A stretch of 64,000 bases of DNA from Cupriavidus sp. U2 (GTDB lineage Bacteria > Pseudomonadota > Gammaproteobacteria > Burkholderiales > Burkholderiaceae): contig NZ_RCOG02000002.1 in NCBI RefSeq assembly GCF_009663685.2, forward strand, positions 596,414 through 660,413, written 5' to 3'. The position numbers were made by a program, and so were the translations under genes. The notes below the pieces were generated by a model. The model worked only from the letters and a program-made list of their open reading frames with translations, ran no database searches and was not told the DNA's origin. Below, piece by piece: positions 27,359 through 37,788 of the stretch (within the stretch, counting starts at the first letter, position 1; each line of letters begins with the position of its first letter).

Positions 27359-29722
27359 ATGTCCAATCTGCCTGCTTCCGTCCTGCAAAAGATTGTGTCG
27401 CTGATCGCGGCCGAACTGTCCGTGCAACCGCGCCAGGTGGCGGCTGCCGTGGACCTCCTGGACGAAGGTGCCACGGTGCCGTTTATCGCCCGCTACCGCA
27501 AGGAAGTGACGGGCAACCTCGACGATACGCAGCTGCGTAATCTCGAAGAGCGCCTGCTGTACCTGCGCGACATGGAAGACCGCCGCGCCACGATCCTGGC
27601 GTCGATCGAGGAACAGGGCAAGCTGACCGACGAGCTGCGCGCCGCCATCGAGGGCGCCGAGACCAAGCAGACGCTGGAAGACCTCTACCTGCCCTACAAG
27701 CCAAAGCGCCGCACGCGCGCCCAGATCGCCCGCGAATGCGGCCTGGAGCCGCTGGCGCAGGCACTGCTGGCCGACCCCACACTGGATCCGCAAGTCGAGG
27801 CCGCCAAATACGTCAATGGCAACCCCACCGCCGAAGGCGGCGTGCCTGACACCAAGGCCGCGCTGGACGGCGCCCGCGACATCCTGTCCGAGCAGTTTGG
27901 CGAAACGGCCGAGCTGCTGGGCAAGCTGCGCGACCACCTGTGGAACAACGGCGTGGTGTCGTCCACGGTCATGGAAGGCAAGGAAACCGCCGAGGAAGAG
28001 AAATTCCGCGACTACTACCAGTACAGCGAGACCCTCCGTACCGTGCCGTCGCACCGTGCGCTGGCGCTGTTCCGCGGCCGCAACGCAGGCGTGCTGCTGG
28101 TCAAGCTTGGCCTGGGCGAGGAGCAGGACGCCATGGTGCCGCACCCGTGCGAAGGCATGATTGCGCGCCATGTCGGCATCGAGAACCGCAACCGTCCGGC
28201 CGACAAATGGCTGGCCGACGTGTGCCGCTGGTGCTGGCGCGTCAAGGTGCAGCCGCACCTGGAAACCGAGCTGCTGACCCAGCTGCGCGAGACCGCCGAG
28301 GCCGAGGCCATCAAGGTGTTCGGCCGCAACCTGCACGAACTGCTGCTGGCCGCGCCGGCGGGTCCGAAGTCCGTGATGGGTATCGACCCGGGCATCCGCA
28401 CAGGCTGCAAGATCGCCGTGGTGGACAGCACCGGCAAGCTGCTCGATACCGCGACGATCTACCCGCACGAGCCGCGCCGTGACTGGAACGGTTCGCTGGC
28501 CACGCTGGCCCGGCTGGCCAGGCAGCACAATGTGGCGCTCTGCTCGATCGGCAACGGCACGGCCAGCCGCGAGACCGACAAGCTCGTGCAGGACCTGATT
28601 AAGGGTGCCCCGGAACTGAAACTGACCAAGATCGTGGTCAGCGAAGCCGGCGCGTCGGTGTACTCGGCGTCGGAACTGGCCGCCAAGGAATTCCCGGACC
28701 TGGACGTATCGCTGCGCGGCGCGGTGTCGATTGCCCGCCGTCTGCAGGACCCGCTGGCCGAGCTGGTCAAGATCGATCCCAAGTCGATCGGCGTGGGCCA
28801 GTACCAGCACGACGTGAACCAGCGCGAGCTGGCCCGTGCGCTGGACGCCGTGGTGGAAGACTGCGTGAACGCGGTGGGCGTGGACGTGAACACGGCATCC
28901 GCCCCGCTGCTGGCGCGCGTGTCGGGCCTGAACTCGGTGCTGGCGCGCAATATCGTCGAATTCCGAGATGCCAACGGTGCGTTCAGCAATCGCGAATCGC
29001 TGAAAAAGGTGCCGCGCCTGGGCGACAAGACGTTCGAGCAGGCCGCCGGGTTCCTGCGCATCAACAATGGCGACAACCCGCTGGACCGTTCGTCTGTGCA
29101 CCCGGAAGCCTACCCGGTGGTGCAGAAGATCCTGGACCATATCAAGAAGGGCCTGCCGGAGGTGATGGGCAACCGCGAGAGCCTGCGTGGCCTGTCGCCG
29201 CAGCAGTTTGCCGACGACAAGTTCGGCCTGCCGACCGTGCGCGACATCCTGACCGAACTGGAAAAGCCAGGCCGCGACCCGCGCCCCGAGTTCAAGACCG
29301 CTACCTTCCAGGAAGGCGTGGAAGACGTGAAGGACCTGCAGCCGGGCATGATCCTGGAAGGCGTGGTCACGAACGTGGCAGCCTTTGGTGCGTTCGTCGA
29401 CATCGGCGTGCATCAGGACGGACTGGTCCACATCTCGGCGCTGTCCACCAAGTTCGTCAAGGACGCGCACGAAGTGGTCAAGGCCGGCCAGATCGTCAAG
29501 GTCAAGGTCATGGAAGTGGACGTCAAGCGAAACCGCATCGGCCTGACCATGCGCCTGGACGACGAGCCCGGCCAGCAGACCGCCCGAGCCGGCGGCGGCG
29601 ACCGCCCGGCCGATCGGGGCCAGCGTGGCGGCGGTGGCAACCGTGGCGCAGGCGGCAACGCCCGCCGCGAGCCCGAAGCGCAAGGCGCCATGGCCGCGGC
29701 CTTTGCCAAGCTGAAGCGTTAA
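27359..29722 (+). CDS. tex: Tex, RNA-binding transcription accessory protein
   Basis: Conserved nucleic-acid-binding protein that affects transcription and toxin expression in other bacteria. 787 aa. Order: N-terminal helical Tex domain ([15 protein letters not shown]), a YqgF RNase-H-like core ([16 protein letters not shown]), helix-hairpin-helix motifs ([14 protein letters not shown] and [14 protein letters not shown]), and a C-terminal S1 domain ([20 protein letters not shown]). The tail is Gly/Arg-rich, beyond the classic ending. The start ATG at 27359 fits the homologous N-terminus. A CACAAT -10-like hexamer is 36 bases upstream. Confidence 0.95.
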   Translation: MSNLPASVLQKIVSLIAAELSVQPRQVAAAVDLLDEGATVPFIARYRKEVTGNLDDTQLRNLEERLLYLRDMEDRRATILASIEEQGKLTDELRAAIEGAETKQTLEDLYLPYKPKRRTRAQIARECGLEPLAQALLADPTLDPQVEAAKYVNGNPTAEGGVPDTKAALDGARDILSEQFGETAELLGKLRDHLWNNGVVSSTVMEGKETAEEEKFRDYYQYSETLRTVPSHRALALFRGRNAGVLLVKLGLGEEQDAMVPHPCEGMIARHVGIENRNRPADKWLADVCRWCWRVKVQPHLETELLTQLRETAEAEAIKVFGRNLHELLLAAPAGPKSVMGIDPGIRTGCKIAVVDSTGKLLDTATIYPHEPRRDWNGSLATLARLARQHNVALCSIGNGTASRETDKLVQDLIKGAPELKLTKIVVSEAGASVYSASELAAKEFPDLDVSLRGAVSIARRLQDPLAELVKIDPKSIGVGQYQHDVNQRELARALDAVVEDCVNAVGVDVNTASAPLLARVSGLNSVLARNIVEFRDANGAFSNRESLKKVPRLGDKTFEQAAGFLRINNGDNPLDRSSVHPEAYPVVQKILDHIKKGLPEVMGNRESLRGLSPQQFADDKFGLPTVRDILTELEKPGRDPRPEFKTATFQEGVEDVKDLQPGMILEGVVTNVAAFGAFVDIGVHQDGLVHISALSTKFVKDAHEVVKAGQIVKVKVMEVDVKRNRIGLTMRLDDEPGQQTARAGGGDRPADRGQRGGGGNRGAGGNARREPEAQGAMAAAFAKLKR

Positions 29723-29755
29723 GCCACCGGCAAGCCGGCAACGCACGCCAGAACG

Positions 29756-29789
29756 AAAAACGCCCCGCTCGATGCGGGGCGTTTTTTTT
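29756..29789. terminator. tex/kup bidirectional terminator
   Basis: AAAAACGCCCCGC, loop TCGAT, GCGGGGCGTTTTT. A T run on the plus strand and A run on the other side let it serve both convergent genes. Confidence 0.93.
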
Positions 29790-29809
29790 GGCTCAGTCCG
29801 CAAGCCGGC

Positions 29810-31711
29810 TCAGATTTCTACCTTCGTACCCAGCTCCACCACCCGGTTGGCCGGAATCGAGAAAAAGTCGGACGGCTTGGCGCCGTTCTGATGCATCCAG
29901 GCAAAGAGCCGCTCACGCCACATCGACATGCCGGGCAGCTTGGACGGAATCACCGTCTCGCGCGCGATGAAGAACGAGGTCTCCATCAGTTCGAAGTGCA
30001 TGTCGAGCTTGCGCTGCGCCAGGTCGAGCACGCGGTTCACGTCTGGCGTTTCCTTGAAGCCGTACTCCGACGCCAGGATGAACACGCCGCCGCCCAGGTC
30101 CTTGCAGGTCAGGCGGTGGTCGTCGTCCACGTACGGAATGTCACGCGTGACAAAGCTCAGGAATACCACCCGCTCGTGCAGCACGCGGTTGTGCTTGAGG
30201 TTGTGCAGCAGCGACACCGGCACCGATTCGGTACTGCCGGTCAGGAACACCGCCGTGCCCTCCACGCGATGCGGCGGATGGGCCAGCAGGCCGGCGATGA
30301 ACGGCTCCAGCGGAATGCCGTCTTCGAGGCTGCGCGCGCGCAGCAGCTTGCGGCCGCTGTGCCAGGTCATCAGCAGGAAGAACGCCGTGCTGCCCATCAG
30401 CAGCGGGAACCAGCCGCCTTCGGCCACCTTGAGCAGGTTGGCCGCGAAAAACGACAGGTCGACGATCAGGAACGATGCGCCAAGCAGCGTCACCAGCACC
30501 CGGTTCCACTTCCAGAACCGGCGCATGACGATGACCGCCAGGAACGTCGTGATCAGCATCGTCGTAGTCACCGCAATGCCGTAGGCGGCAGCCAGGTTTT
30601 CCGACTTGCGGAACGACAGCACCACGGCGATCACCAGCACAAGCAGCGCCCAGTTGATCACGGGCAGGTAGATCTGGCCGATTTCCGCCGCCGACGTGTA
30701 CAGGATGCGCATACGCGGCAGGAAGCCAAGCTGGATGGCCTGGCTGGTCAGCGAGAACGCGCCCGAGATGACCGCCTGCGACGCAATCACCGTGGCCGCC
30801 GTGGCCAGCAGCACCATCGGCAGTTGCAGCATTTGCGGCACCATCAGGTAGAACGGATTCTCGATGGCTTGCGGGTTGCCCAGCAGCAGCGCGCCCTGGC
30901 CGAAGTAGTTCAGCATCAGGCAGGGCATCACCAGGGCGAACCAGCCATAGCGGATGGGCTTGGCGCCGAAATGGCCCATGTCGATGTACAGGGCCTCGGC
31001 GCCCGTCAGCACCAGGAACACGCTGCCCAGCACGATGAACGCCAGCAGCGAGTGCTCGATCAGGAACGAAATGCCGTACCAGGGGTTGACGGCCTTGAGG
31101 ATGTCCGGCGCCTGCACCAGATGCAGGATGCCCAGCCCGCCCAGCGCCAGGAACCACACCACCATGATCGGCCCGAACAGCTTGCCCACGGCGCTGGTGC
31201 CGTGGCGCTGGATAAAGAACAGCACGCACAGGATGGACAGCGTGATCGGGATCACGAAGTGCGACAGCGCCGGCGCGGCAATCTCCAGCCCTTCCACGGC
31301 CGACAGCACCGAGATGGCCGGCGTGATCACCGCATCGCCATAGAACATGCAGGCGCCGAAAATGGCCGACATCATGATCAGCCGGGCCATGCGCGACCTT
31401 GGGGCCGCGGTGCGCAGCGCCAGCGCCATCAGCGCCAGCACGCCGCCCTCGCCGTTATTGTCGGCGCGCATCACAAAGAGCACGTACTTGATCGACACGA
31501 CGACGATCATCGCCCAGAACAGCAGCGAAATGATGCCCAGCACCGCTTCGGGGCTAAACGGGATGCCGTGGTCCTTGCTGAAACACTCCTTGAGCGAATA
31601 CAGGGGGCTGGTACCGATGTCGCCAAAGACGACGCCGATCGCGCCGATCACTAGCGCACGGGTGCTCTGGCTTTCGACGAAATAATGGCTGGTGGTTGCG
31701 GATTGGGTCAT
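29810..31711 (-). CDS. kup: Kup, potassium uptake permease
   Basis: Low-affinity potassium/proton symporter of the KUP/HAK/KT family. 633 aa with about 12 membrane helices in the first 430 residues, then a cytoplasmic tail. The signature [13 protein letters not shown] near residue 30 (ion path) is present, and [10 protein letters not shown] is typical. Start ATG at 31711. It converges on tex at a shared terminator. No potassium-sensing riboswitch was recognised upstream. Confidence 0.95.
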   Translation of the reverse strand: MTQSATTSHYFVESQSTRALVIGAIGVVFGDIGTSPLYSLKECFSKDHGIPFSPEAVLGIISLLFWAMIVVVSIKYVLFVMRADNNGEGGVLALMALALRTAAPRSRMARLIMMSAIFGACMFYGDAVITPAISVLSAVEGLEIAAPALSHFVIPITLSILCVLFFIQRHGTSAVGKLFGPIMVVWFLALGGLGILHLVQAPDILKAVNPWYGISFLIEHSLLAFIVLGSVFLVLTGAEALYIDMGHFGAKPIRYGWFALVMPCLMLNYFGQGALLLGNPQAIENPFYLMVPQMLQLPMVLLATAATVIASQAVISGAFSLTSQAIQLGFLPRMRILYTSAAEIGQIYLPVINWALLVLVIAVVLSFRKSENLAAAYGIAVTTTMLITTFLAVIVMRRFWKWNRVLVTLLGASFLIVDLSFFAANLLKVAEGGWFPLLMGSTAFFLLMTWHSGRKLLRARSLEDGIPLEPFIAGLLAHPPHRVEGTAVFLTGSTESVPVSLLHNLKHNRVLHERVVFLSFVTRDIPYVDDDHRLTCKDLGGGVFILASEYGFKETPDVNRVLDLAQRKLDMHFELMETSFFIARETVIPSKLPGMSMWRERLFAWMHQNGAKPSDFFSIPANRVVELGTKVEI

Positions 31712-32085
31712 GGAATTGGGTCAGGTGAACCGGCTCGCGCCTCCCGTGCCTGCCTTTGGCTGCCCTGGCATGGCGCCAGACGGACAGTCCCTCCAAAGTG
31801 CTTCATCAGGCACGATTTCTCTCACGCTAGCGGCTCCGGTCCCCGATGGGGCGTGTTGGCCTTCTCAGTTTCTATTGCGATGCACAAACGCGCGCATTCT
31901 AGATGAAGTGTCGTGCGGCGACCACTATGGAAATGCCGACGTCACGGGCCACGACCGATCAAGCATGGGAAAGAAGCCGGGCATGGTCAAGCCCCGCCGA
32001 TGCCGGCACCGTGGGATCACCCACCGTCGGCACGTTGTGAAGCCACGACACCAAATGTCTGATACGTTACTTTTTCAAACAGACG
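31712..32085. other. Intergenic 374 bp, livF end to kup start
   Basis: No coding region or recognisable RNA. It must hold the kup promoter, but I see no convincing -35/-10 pair. A GTGGG/CCCAC hairpin near 32010-32025 lacks a T run, so it is not a clear terminator for livF. Confidence 0.5.
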
Positions 32086-32802
32086 TCAGACGCCCAGGTA
32101 GCGGTCCAGCGCCGCCGGCGTGGCGGCCAGGCTGGCGGCGGGCCCCGCCATGACCACCTGCCCTTTTTCGAGGACGACCACGCGGTCGGCGTGCGACAGC
32201 ACCGCGCGGTAGTTGCGATCGACCACGATCGACGCGATGCCGGTCCCCCGCACGGTGGCAATCACGTTCCAGATCTCGTGGACGATGCGCGGCGCCAGGC
32301 CCTCGGTGGCCTCATCCAGGATCAGGCAGTCGGGGTTGGTCATCAGCGCGCGGCCGATCGACAGCATCTGCTGCTCGCCGCCGGACAGCTGCTGCCCACC
32401 ATGGGATAGCCGTTCCTTGAGTCGCGGAAACAGGTCGAGCACGCGTGCCTCGTCCCAGTCCTTGCGACCGCCGCAGCCGGCCCGCGCCGCCATCACGAGG
32501 TTCTCGCGCACGCTCAGATTCGGAAAAATGCCACGCCCTTCTGGCACGTAGGCGATGCCAAGCCGGGCCACCTCGTGCGGCCGGGCGCGCGACATCTCGC
32601 GGCCAGCCACGCGGATCGTACCGGCGCGTTCCCGGACATGGCCCAGCAGCGTACGCAGCAGCGTGCTCTTGCCCATGCCGTTGCGGCCCAGCAGCCCGAC
32701 GGTCTCGCCCGCGTTGACATGGAAGTCGATGCCACGCAGCACGTGGCTCGATCCATACCAGGCGTTGACGCCGCTGGCGTCGATGATGGCGTTGGTGCTC
32801 AT
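32086..32802 (-). CDS. livF: LivF-like ABC transporter ATPase
   Basis: 238 aa ATP-binding subunit of a branched-chain amino acid/HAAT-type importer. Walker A GRNGMGKST near residue 39, signature LSGGEQQM near 138, Walker B CLILDEATEGLAP, and family end VDRYL-like. The ATG overlaps the livG stop (ATGA). Within the benzoate cluster it likely serves uptake of an aromatic acid rather than amino acids; the substrate is inferred from neighbours only. The GRGIFPNLSV motif is typical of LivF. Confidence 0.92.
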   Translation of the reverse strand: MSTNAIIDASGVNAWYGSSHVLRGIDFHVNAGETVGLLGRNGMGKSTLLRTLLGHVRERAGTIRVAGREMSRARPHEVARLGIAYVPEGRGIFPNLSVRENLVMAARAGCGGRKDWDEARVLDLFPRLKERLSHGGQQLSGGEQQMLSIGRALMTNPDCLILDEATEGLAPRIVHEIWNVIATVRGTGIASIVVDRNYRAVLSHADRVVVLEKGQVVMAGPAASLAATPAALDRYLGV

Positions 32803-33590
32803 GCGCCGGCCTCCTGCCGCTGGCCCATCTCGTCCTCTTCGCCCAGGTAGGCCAGCTGTACCTCGCGATTGGCGCGGATGCTGGCCGGATCGCCCGATGC
32901 GATGACCGTGCCGTTGACCATGACCGTGATGCGGTCGGCCACGGCGAACACGGCCTCCATGTCGTGTTCGACCAGCAGGATCGCGTGCCCTTCGCGCAGG
33001 CGGCGCAGCAGGTCGAGCATGCGGGCCGATTCCTCGGCGCCCATGCCGGCCAGCGGTTCGTCCAGCAGTAGCGCCACGGGCTCGGTGGCCAGGCACATCG
33101 CCACTTCCAGCTGGCGCTTCTGGCCGTGGGCCAGTTCGCTGGCCACGCGGCCCGCATGCTGCGCCAGGCCGGCGCGCTCCAGCGCCTCGTCGGCCAGCGC
33201 CCGGCTGGTGCGGCAGCCTTGTGCGGATTCCCATAGCCGCCACGCACGCTGGGCGCGCGACTGGGCGGCCAGCCGGCAGTTTTCGCGCACGGTCAGCGGC
33301 AGGAAGATATTGTTGCGCTGGTAGCTGCGCCCCACCCCGTGGCGCGCCAGCCTTGGCTGCGCCCAGCCGGTGACCTCGTGCCCCTGCAGATACAGCCGGC
33401 CTTCGGACGGCGGCAGCTCGCCGGACAGCAGGTTGATCAGCGTCGACTTGCCGGCGCCGTTCGTACCGATCACGGCGTGGATTTCATTGAGGTGCAGCGA
33501 CAGGTCCACCTGGTTGACCGCCGTCAGGCCGCCAAAGCGGCGCGACAGCATCTCGGCCTGCATCACCGGCGCCGATGTGGAATGGTTCAT
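32799..33590 (-). CDS. livG: LivG-like ABC transporter ATPase
   Basis: 263 aa. Walker A GTNGAGKST near residue 43, then the SYQRNNIFLPLTVREN region typical of LivG. The signature is degenerate (LAHGQKRQLEVAM), as usual for LivG; Walker B is LLLDEPLAGMG and the switch His lies in VEHDM. Partner ATPase of LivF in a heterodimer. Overlaps both neighbours by ATGA. The ATG at 33590 begins MNHSTSAPVMQ; the frame continues upstream only as the shadow of livM. Confidence 0.93.
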   Translation of the reverse strand: MNHSTSAPVMQAEMLSRRFGGLTAVNQVDLSLHLNEIHAVIGTNGAGKSTLINLLSGELPPSEGRLYLQGHEVTGWAQPRLARHGVGRSYQRNNIFLPLTVRENCRLAAQSRAQRAWRLWESAQGCRTSRALADEALERAGLAQHAGRVASELAHGQKRQLEVAMCLATEPVALLLDEPLAGMGAEESARMLDLLRRLREGHAILLVEHDMEAVFAVADRITVMVNGTVIASGDPASIRANREVQLAYLGEEDEMGQRQEAGA

Positions 33591-34651
33591 ACGGCCTCCC
33601 GGCTCTGCGCGTTCGGGTCGGCGGCGCCGGCATGGCGGCGCGCACGGCGCGGCCCACGCTGCCGCAGCACCGCCGGCACGCTCACCAGCCCGCGCGGCAG
33701 CAGCGCCACCGCGACGATGATGAAGCCGCCCATCAGCAGCTGCCAGTGCCGGGTCAGCGTGCCGAACCACTCGGCCAGCAGCACGAACGAGAACGCACCC
33801 AGCACGGCCCCGGCCAGGCTGCCCACGCCGCCCAGGATCACCATCAGCATGGCATTGCCCGACTGGTGCCACGACGCAATCTCTGGGTTCACGAAGCCGA
33901 ACTGGATCGCATACAGGAATCCCGCCAGCCCGGCCAGCATGCCGCCCGCCACGAAGGCGCCCAGCTGGTAGCGATACGTGCCGAAGCCGGCCGCCCGCAT
34001 GCGCTGCTCGTTATGCCGGATGCCCACCAGCGCGTGGCCGAAACGCGAGCGCAGCAGCAATGCCAGCAGCGCCACGGTCAGCACCAGCGCGGCCAGCACG
34101 AGCCAGTAGAAGCGCACCGGATCGTTCACCGTGAGTGGCAGTTCCGAGAACAGGCCGAATTCGGGCCGGAAGTAGATATAGGTGCCATCGCTGCCCCCGG
34201 CGATCTTGGTGTCGTGGAACACGAAATACACCATCTGCGCGAAGGCCAGCGTGACCATGATGAAGTAGATGCCGCGCGTGCGTAGCACCAGCGTACCCAC
34301 CACCAGTGCCAGCGCGCCGGCGGCGCCCACCGCGCCCAGCAACAGCAGCCAGCCGTTGCCCGCGCCGCTCTGGGGCGCCAGCATGGCGGTGGCGTAGGCC
34401 GCCATGGCGAAATACGCCGCGTGCCCCAGGCTGACCAGCCCGGTGTAGCCGATCAGCAACTGCAGCGACAGCGCGAAGATCGCCATGATCATCACCTTGC
34501 TGAGCAGCTCGATGTAGTACTTGTGGCTGTCGGCGGTCAGCACCAGCGGCGCGGCGCACAGCACGGCGAGCGCGAGGATCCAGCCCAGCGCGGCCAGCCA
34601 CGCGGGGCGCCGCACTGGCTGGGGCGCGGTTGTCGAGATGTCGGTTTGCAT
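33587..34651 (-). CDS. livM: LivM-like ABC permease
   Basis: 354-aa inner-membrane permease with about 10 helices and the family motif GYTGLVSLGHAAYFAMAAY near residue 70. Residues FGHALVGIRHNEQRMRAAGF form the cytoplasmic coupling loop. It pairs with LivH in the translocation pore. A Pro/Arg-rich N-terminus precedes the first helix. Overlaps livG by four bases and follows livH by 13. Confidence 0.92.
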   Translation of the reverse strand: MQTDISTTAPQPVRRPAWLAALGWILALAVLCAAPLVLTADSHKYYIELLSKVMIMAIFALSLQLLIGYTGLVSLGHAAYFAMAAYATAMLAPQSGAGNGWLLLLGAVGAAGALALVVGTLVLRTRGIYFIMVTLAFAQMVYFVFHDTKIAGGSDGTYIYFRPEFGLFSELPLTVNDPVRFYWLVLAALVLTVALLALLLRSRFGHALVGIRHNEQRMRAAGFGTYRYQLGAFVAGGMLAGLAGFLYAIQFGFVNPEIASWHQSGNAMLMVILGGVGSLAGAVLGAFSFVLLAEWFGTLTRHWQLLMGGFIIVAVALLPRGLVSVPAVLRQRGPRRARRHAGAADPNAQSREAV

Positions 34652-34664
34652 GTTCCCTTCCTGC

Positions 34665-35531
34665 TCAACCCGCGCGGAACAGCCCTTGCGGCTTCCACAG
34701 CAGGATCACGGCCATCAGCAGGTACACCAGCACGCCGGCGGCGTCCTGCCAGAACACCTTGCCGAACGTGTCGACAAAGCCGATCAGCAGCGAGGCCACC
34801 AGCGCCCCCTTGACCGACCCGATCCCCCCAATCACCACCACCACGAAGCAGATGATCAGCACCTGCCCGCCCATGCCCGGGTACACCGACGACACCGGCG
34901 ACGCGATCATCCCCGCCAGCACGGCCAGCGCCACGCCCAGCGCGAACACGAAGCGGTACAGCACCGTCACGTTGATGCCGAGCGACTGCACCATCTCGCG
35001 GTTGGTGGCGCCGGCGCGGATCATCATGCCCACCCGCGTGCGCCGGATCACGTAGTACATCGCGCCCGCCACCAGCAGGCAGACCGCCGAAATGAACAGC
35101 CGGTACACCGGATAGGTCATGTCGTTGCCGATCGGCAGGGCCCCGTCCAGCAGCGCGGGCACCGGCACGCCATGGACGTCGTCGCCCACCAGGAGGCTGC
35201 GCAGTTCCTCGAAGACCAGGATCAGCCCGTACGTCATCAGCACCTGCTGCAGGTGGTCACGCTGGTACAGGTAGCTGAAGAACGCCCATTCGAGCAGGTA
35301 GCCGAACAGCACGGCCAGCACGATGCCCAGCGGCAGCGCGATAAACAGGTTGCCGGTCAGGCTGGCCAGCGTGAACGCCAGGTAGGCCCCCAGCATGTAG
35401 AAGCTGCCATGGGCCAGGTTGATCACGCCCATGATGCCGAAGATCAGCGTCAGCCCGCTGGCCACCAGGAACAGCAGCAGGCCGTACTGCACGCTGTTCA
35501 GGCACTGGATGAGGAAGGAAACGATGTCCAT
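34665..35531 (-). CDS. livH: LivH-like ABC permease
   Basis: 288 aa, about eight helices; begins MDIVSFLIQCLNSVQYGLLL, typical of LivH. The motif ATNREMVQSLGINV forms the ATPase-coupling loop. Second permease of the importer. Follows the binding protein gene by 75 bases. Confidence 0.92.
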   Translation of the reverse strand: MDIVSFLIQCLNSVQYGLLLFLVASGLTLIFGIMGVINLAHGSFYMLGAYLAFTLASLTGNLFIALPLGIVLAVLFGYLLEWAFFSYLYQRDHLQQVLMTYGLILVFEELRSLLVGDDVHGVPVPALLDGALPIGNDMTYPVYRLFISAVCLLVAGAMYYVIRRTRVGMMIRAGATNREMVQSLGINVTVLYRFVFALGVALAVLAGMIASPVSSVYPGMGGQVLIICFVVVVIGGIGSVKGALVASLLIGFVDTFGKVFWQDAAGVLVYLLMAVILLWKPQGLFRAG

Positions 35532-35606
35532 CGTGAAACCGGCCGTGCCGTGTGGTGGGTCGTAGGTGCCGTTGGGGCTGGGCGGAACGCCTGTGGCCGC
35601 GCCGGA

Positions 35607-36824
35607 TCAGAGGCGGCAGCCGCGCGCCGGATCGGCCAGCGCCTTCACCGCCACGGCGCTGACCTTGTTCTCGCGGCCCTCCACGCGGCGCAGGTAGAAG
35701 TCCTGCACCGGGTTGTGTGCCTTCGACAACGTGAACGCGCCGCGCGGGCTGTCCACCCTGGCCGCTTCCATGGCCTTGATGATGTCCGGCTTGCGCGTCA
35801 TGTCGCCCTTCACCGCGTTGGCGCCGGCGGCCAGCAGCTGTGCGGCGTCGTAGCCCTGCACCGCGTAGACGTCCGGCTGCAGCTTGTAGGTCTTGGCGTA
35901 GTCCAGGCGGAAGGCCTTGTCGCGCGCGTTGTTCAGGCCATCGGCGTAGTGCAGCGTGGTCTCCAGCCCCTGGGCGGCGGCGCCCTGCGCCTCCAGCGTG
36001 CCATCGGTCAGGAAGCCCGAACCGTAGAGCGGGATCTTGTCCTTCAGCCCGGCTGCCTGCCAGTCCTTCACGAACTTGACCGCACCGCCGCCGGCAAAGA
36101 ACACGAACACGGCGTCCGGCTTGAGTGACGCCACCTCGGTGATCAGCGCCTGGAACTCGACGTTCGGGAACGGCAGGCTCAGTTCCTTGACCACCTTGCC
36201 GCCCTTGGCCTCGAAGGCCTCCTTGAAGCCCTTGACCGACTGCTCTCCGGCCGCGTACTTCCAGGTCAGCGTGACCACCTTCTTCATGCCACGATCGGCC
36301 AGCACGTGGCCCATGGCGTAGCCGGGCTGCCAGTTCGAGAATGACGACCGGAAGATATTGGGGCCGCACAGCGGGCCCGTGGCTTCGTCCACGCCGGCGT
36401 TGGGGATGATCAGCAGCGTGTTGTTTTCCTTGGCCACCTTGACGATGCCCATCTGCACGCCCGAATGCACGGTGCCGACCACCACATCGACCTGATCGCG
36501 CCGGATCAGCTTGGTGGCGTTTTCCGGTGCCTTGGCCGGATCGGATTCATCGTCCACCTTGAAGTACTCCACGTCGCGCCCGCCCAGCTTGCCGCCTTGC
36601 TGCTGCACATACATCCGGAAGCCGTTCTCGATGGCCGTGCCCAGCGCCGCATAGGTGCCCGTGTACGGCAGCATGAAGCCGACCTTGACCTTGCCACCGG
36701 CCGGGGCGGCCGGCGCCGTCTGGGCCAGGGCGGCGCCGCCGGTTGCCAGCAGCGCGCTGGCGGCCAAGGTGACGACAGACAGACGACGCGCGTGCAGCAG
36801 CCTGCGCAATGCATTGCGATGCAT
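35607..36824 (-). CDS. ABC transporter periplasmic binding protein (Liv/HAAT type)
   Basis: 405 aa, signal peptide (residues 1-34, cleavage near ALAQ), then a two-lobed type I binding fold beginning KVKVGFMLPYTGTYAALG. Motifs DQVDVVVGTVHSGVQMGIV and GSGFLTDGTLEAQG are family typical. Located just after the alpha/beta hydrolase and bclA on the same strand, so the ligand is probably benzoate or a related aromatic acid; that is inference. Two cysteines (in GPLCGPN and RGCRL) are far apart. Confidence 0.88.
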   Translation of the reverse strand: MHRNALRRLLHARRLSVVTLAASALLATGGAALAQTAPAAPAGGKVKVGFMLPYTGTYAALGTAIENGFRMYVQQQGGKLGGRDVEYFKVDDESDPAKAPENATKLIRRDQVDVVVGTVHSGVQMGIVKVAKENNTLLIIPNAGVDEATGPLCGPNIFRSSFSNWQPGYAMGHVLADRGMKKVVTLTWKYAAGEQSVKGFKEAFEAKGGKVVKELSLPFPNVEFQALITEVASLKPDAVFVFFAGGGAVKFVKDWQAAGLKDKIPLYGSGFLTDGTLEAQGAAAQGLETTLHYADGLNNARDKAFRLDYAKTYKLQPDVYAVQGYDAAQLLAAGANAVKGDMTRKPDIIKAMEAARVDSPRGAFTLSKAHNPVQDFYLRRVEGRENKVSAVAVKALADPARGCRL

Positions 36825-36900
36825 GGAATCTCCTCCTGGTGGTCTGAAGCCGGTGGCGCCGCGCGCACCGGACCGGTGCCGGCCCGGCTGTCGCCGCCAA

Positions 36901-37716
36901 TTATTTTAGGATTGAAGTATTTGCCGTTATAAACGCCGCGGTCGCCGCCGTCAATGCACCCGCCTGGTCGCGGTGCGGCGAATGCCCACAGCGCGCGAGT
37001 TTAAGCAGTACCGTTTGCGGGGCATATCGCTGGATACCCTCGATCTGGGCCATGGTGCCGTACTCGTCGTCCTCGCCCTGCACGGCCAGCACCGGGCAGC
37101 GGATGCCGTCCAGCAGCGGGCGCAGGTCGAAATGGCGAAAATCCGGGTTGAGCCAGATATCGTTCCAGCCCCAGAACGCCGAGTCCACGTCGGCATGGTG
37201 GCGCGCCAGGCGGGCGCGCAGATCGGTGTGCCGGTAGGTATCGCGCGTGGTAGCGATGCTGTGCACCGACAGGTCCTCGACAAAGATGTGGGGCGCCAGC
37301 ACGGTCAGGCCGTCCACGCCATCGGGAAAGCTTGCCGCGTAGATCAGCGCGATCGACCCGCCGTCGCTGTGGCCCAGCATCCACGGCTTGCCATGCTGGC
37401 GGCCGGGGCCGATGCCCAGCGCATCGAACAGCGCCGGCAACGCCTCGCGGGCCTGTCGATGCATGAAATCGACACCCCATTTTTCGTCATGCGGCCGTGG
37501 GGTGGAACGCCCGTAGCCGTAGCGCGAGAACACCAGGCCCCGGAAATCGCCGGCGTCGCAGAACTGGCGCGGAAAGTCGCGCCACATGCTGATCGAGCCC
37601 AGTCCCTCGTGCAGGAACACCACCAGCGGCCGCCGCGTGCGTGCCGGCCTCAGCCATTGGTACTCGACGTCGATCTGCCGCCCGTCAAACGGAATCCGAA
37701 CCAGTTCGCTACCCAT
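36901..37716 (-). CDS. Alpha/beta hydrolase in the benzoate cluster
   Basis: 271 aa, alpha/beta-hydrolase fold. Nucleophile elbow GHSDGGSIAL has Ser replaced by Asp in the usual GxSxG register: the residues read G-H-S-D-G, so Ser is the nucleophile. Acid and His candidates are D in VQGEDDEYGT and H in CGHSPHRDQ. The oxyanion-side motif FLHEGLGSISMW is also present. Similar hydrolases occur in box clusters; a role as a thioesterase clearing dead-end CoA esters is plausible but unproven. Lies between bclA and the transporter genes. Confidence 0.8.
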   Translation of the reverse strand: MGSELVRIPFDGRQIDVEYQWLRPARTRRPLVVFLHEGLGSISMWRDFPRQFCDAGDFRGLVFSRYGYGRSTPRPHDEKWGVDFMHRQAREALPALFDALGIGPGRQHGKPWMLGHSDGGSIALIYAASFPDGVDGLTVLAPHIFVEDLSVHSIATTRDTYRHTDLRARLARHHADVDSAFWGWNDIWLNPDFRHFDLRPLLDGIRCPVLAVQGEDDEYGTMAQIEGIQRYAPQTVLLKLARCGHSPHRDQAGALTAATAAFITANTSILK

Positions 37717-37788
37717 GTCACTACCCCTTCACCACGCCTGCCCGCGCCCGCCAGACCGACTGCCCGGCGCCACGCCGTCAACGATACC

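Noticed and set aside
27191..29803. An 870-codon open frame antisense to tex
   Set aside because: GC-rich third positions leave long open antisense frames; the translation is rich in His, Gln, Arg and Val with no motifs, while tex is clearly real.
29891..31654. A 587-codon open frame opposite kup, rich in His/Gln/Arg
   Set aside because: It is the reverse complement of hydrophobic codons; composition unlike any real protein and kup has full motif support.
32005..32040. Hairpin after livF as a terminator
   Set aside because: Stem is broken and no T run follows.
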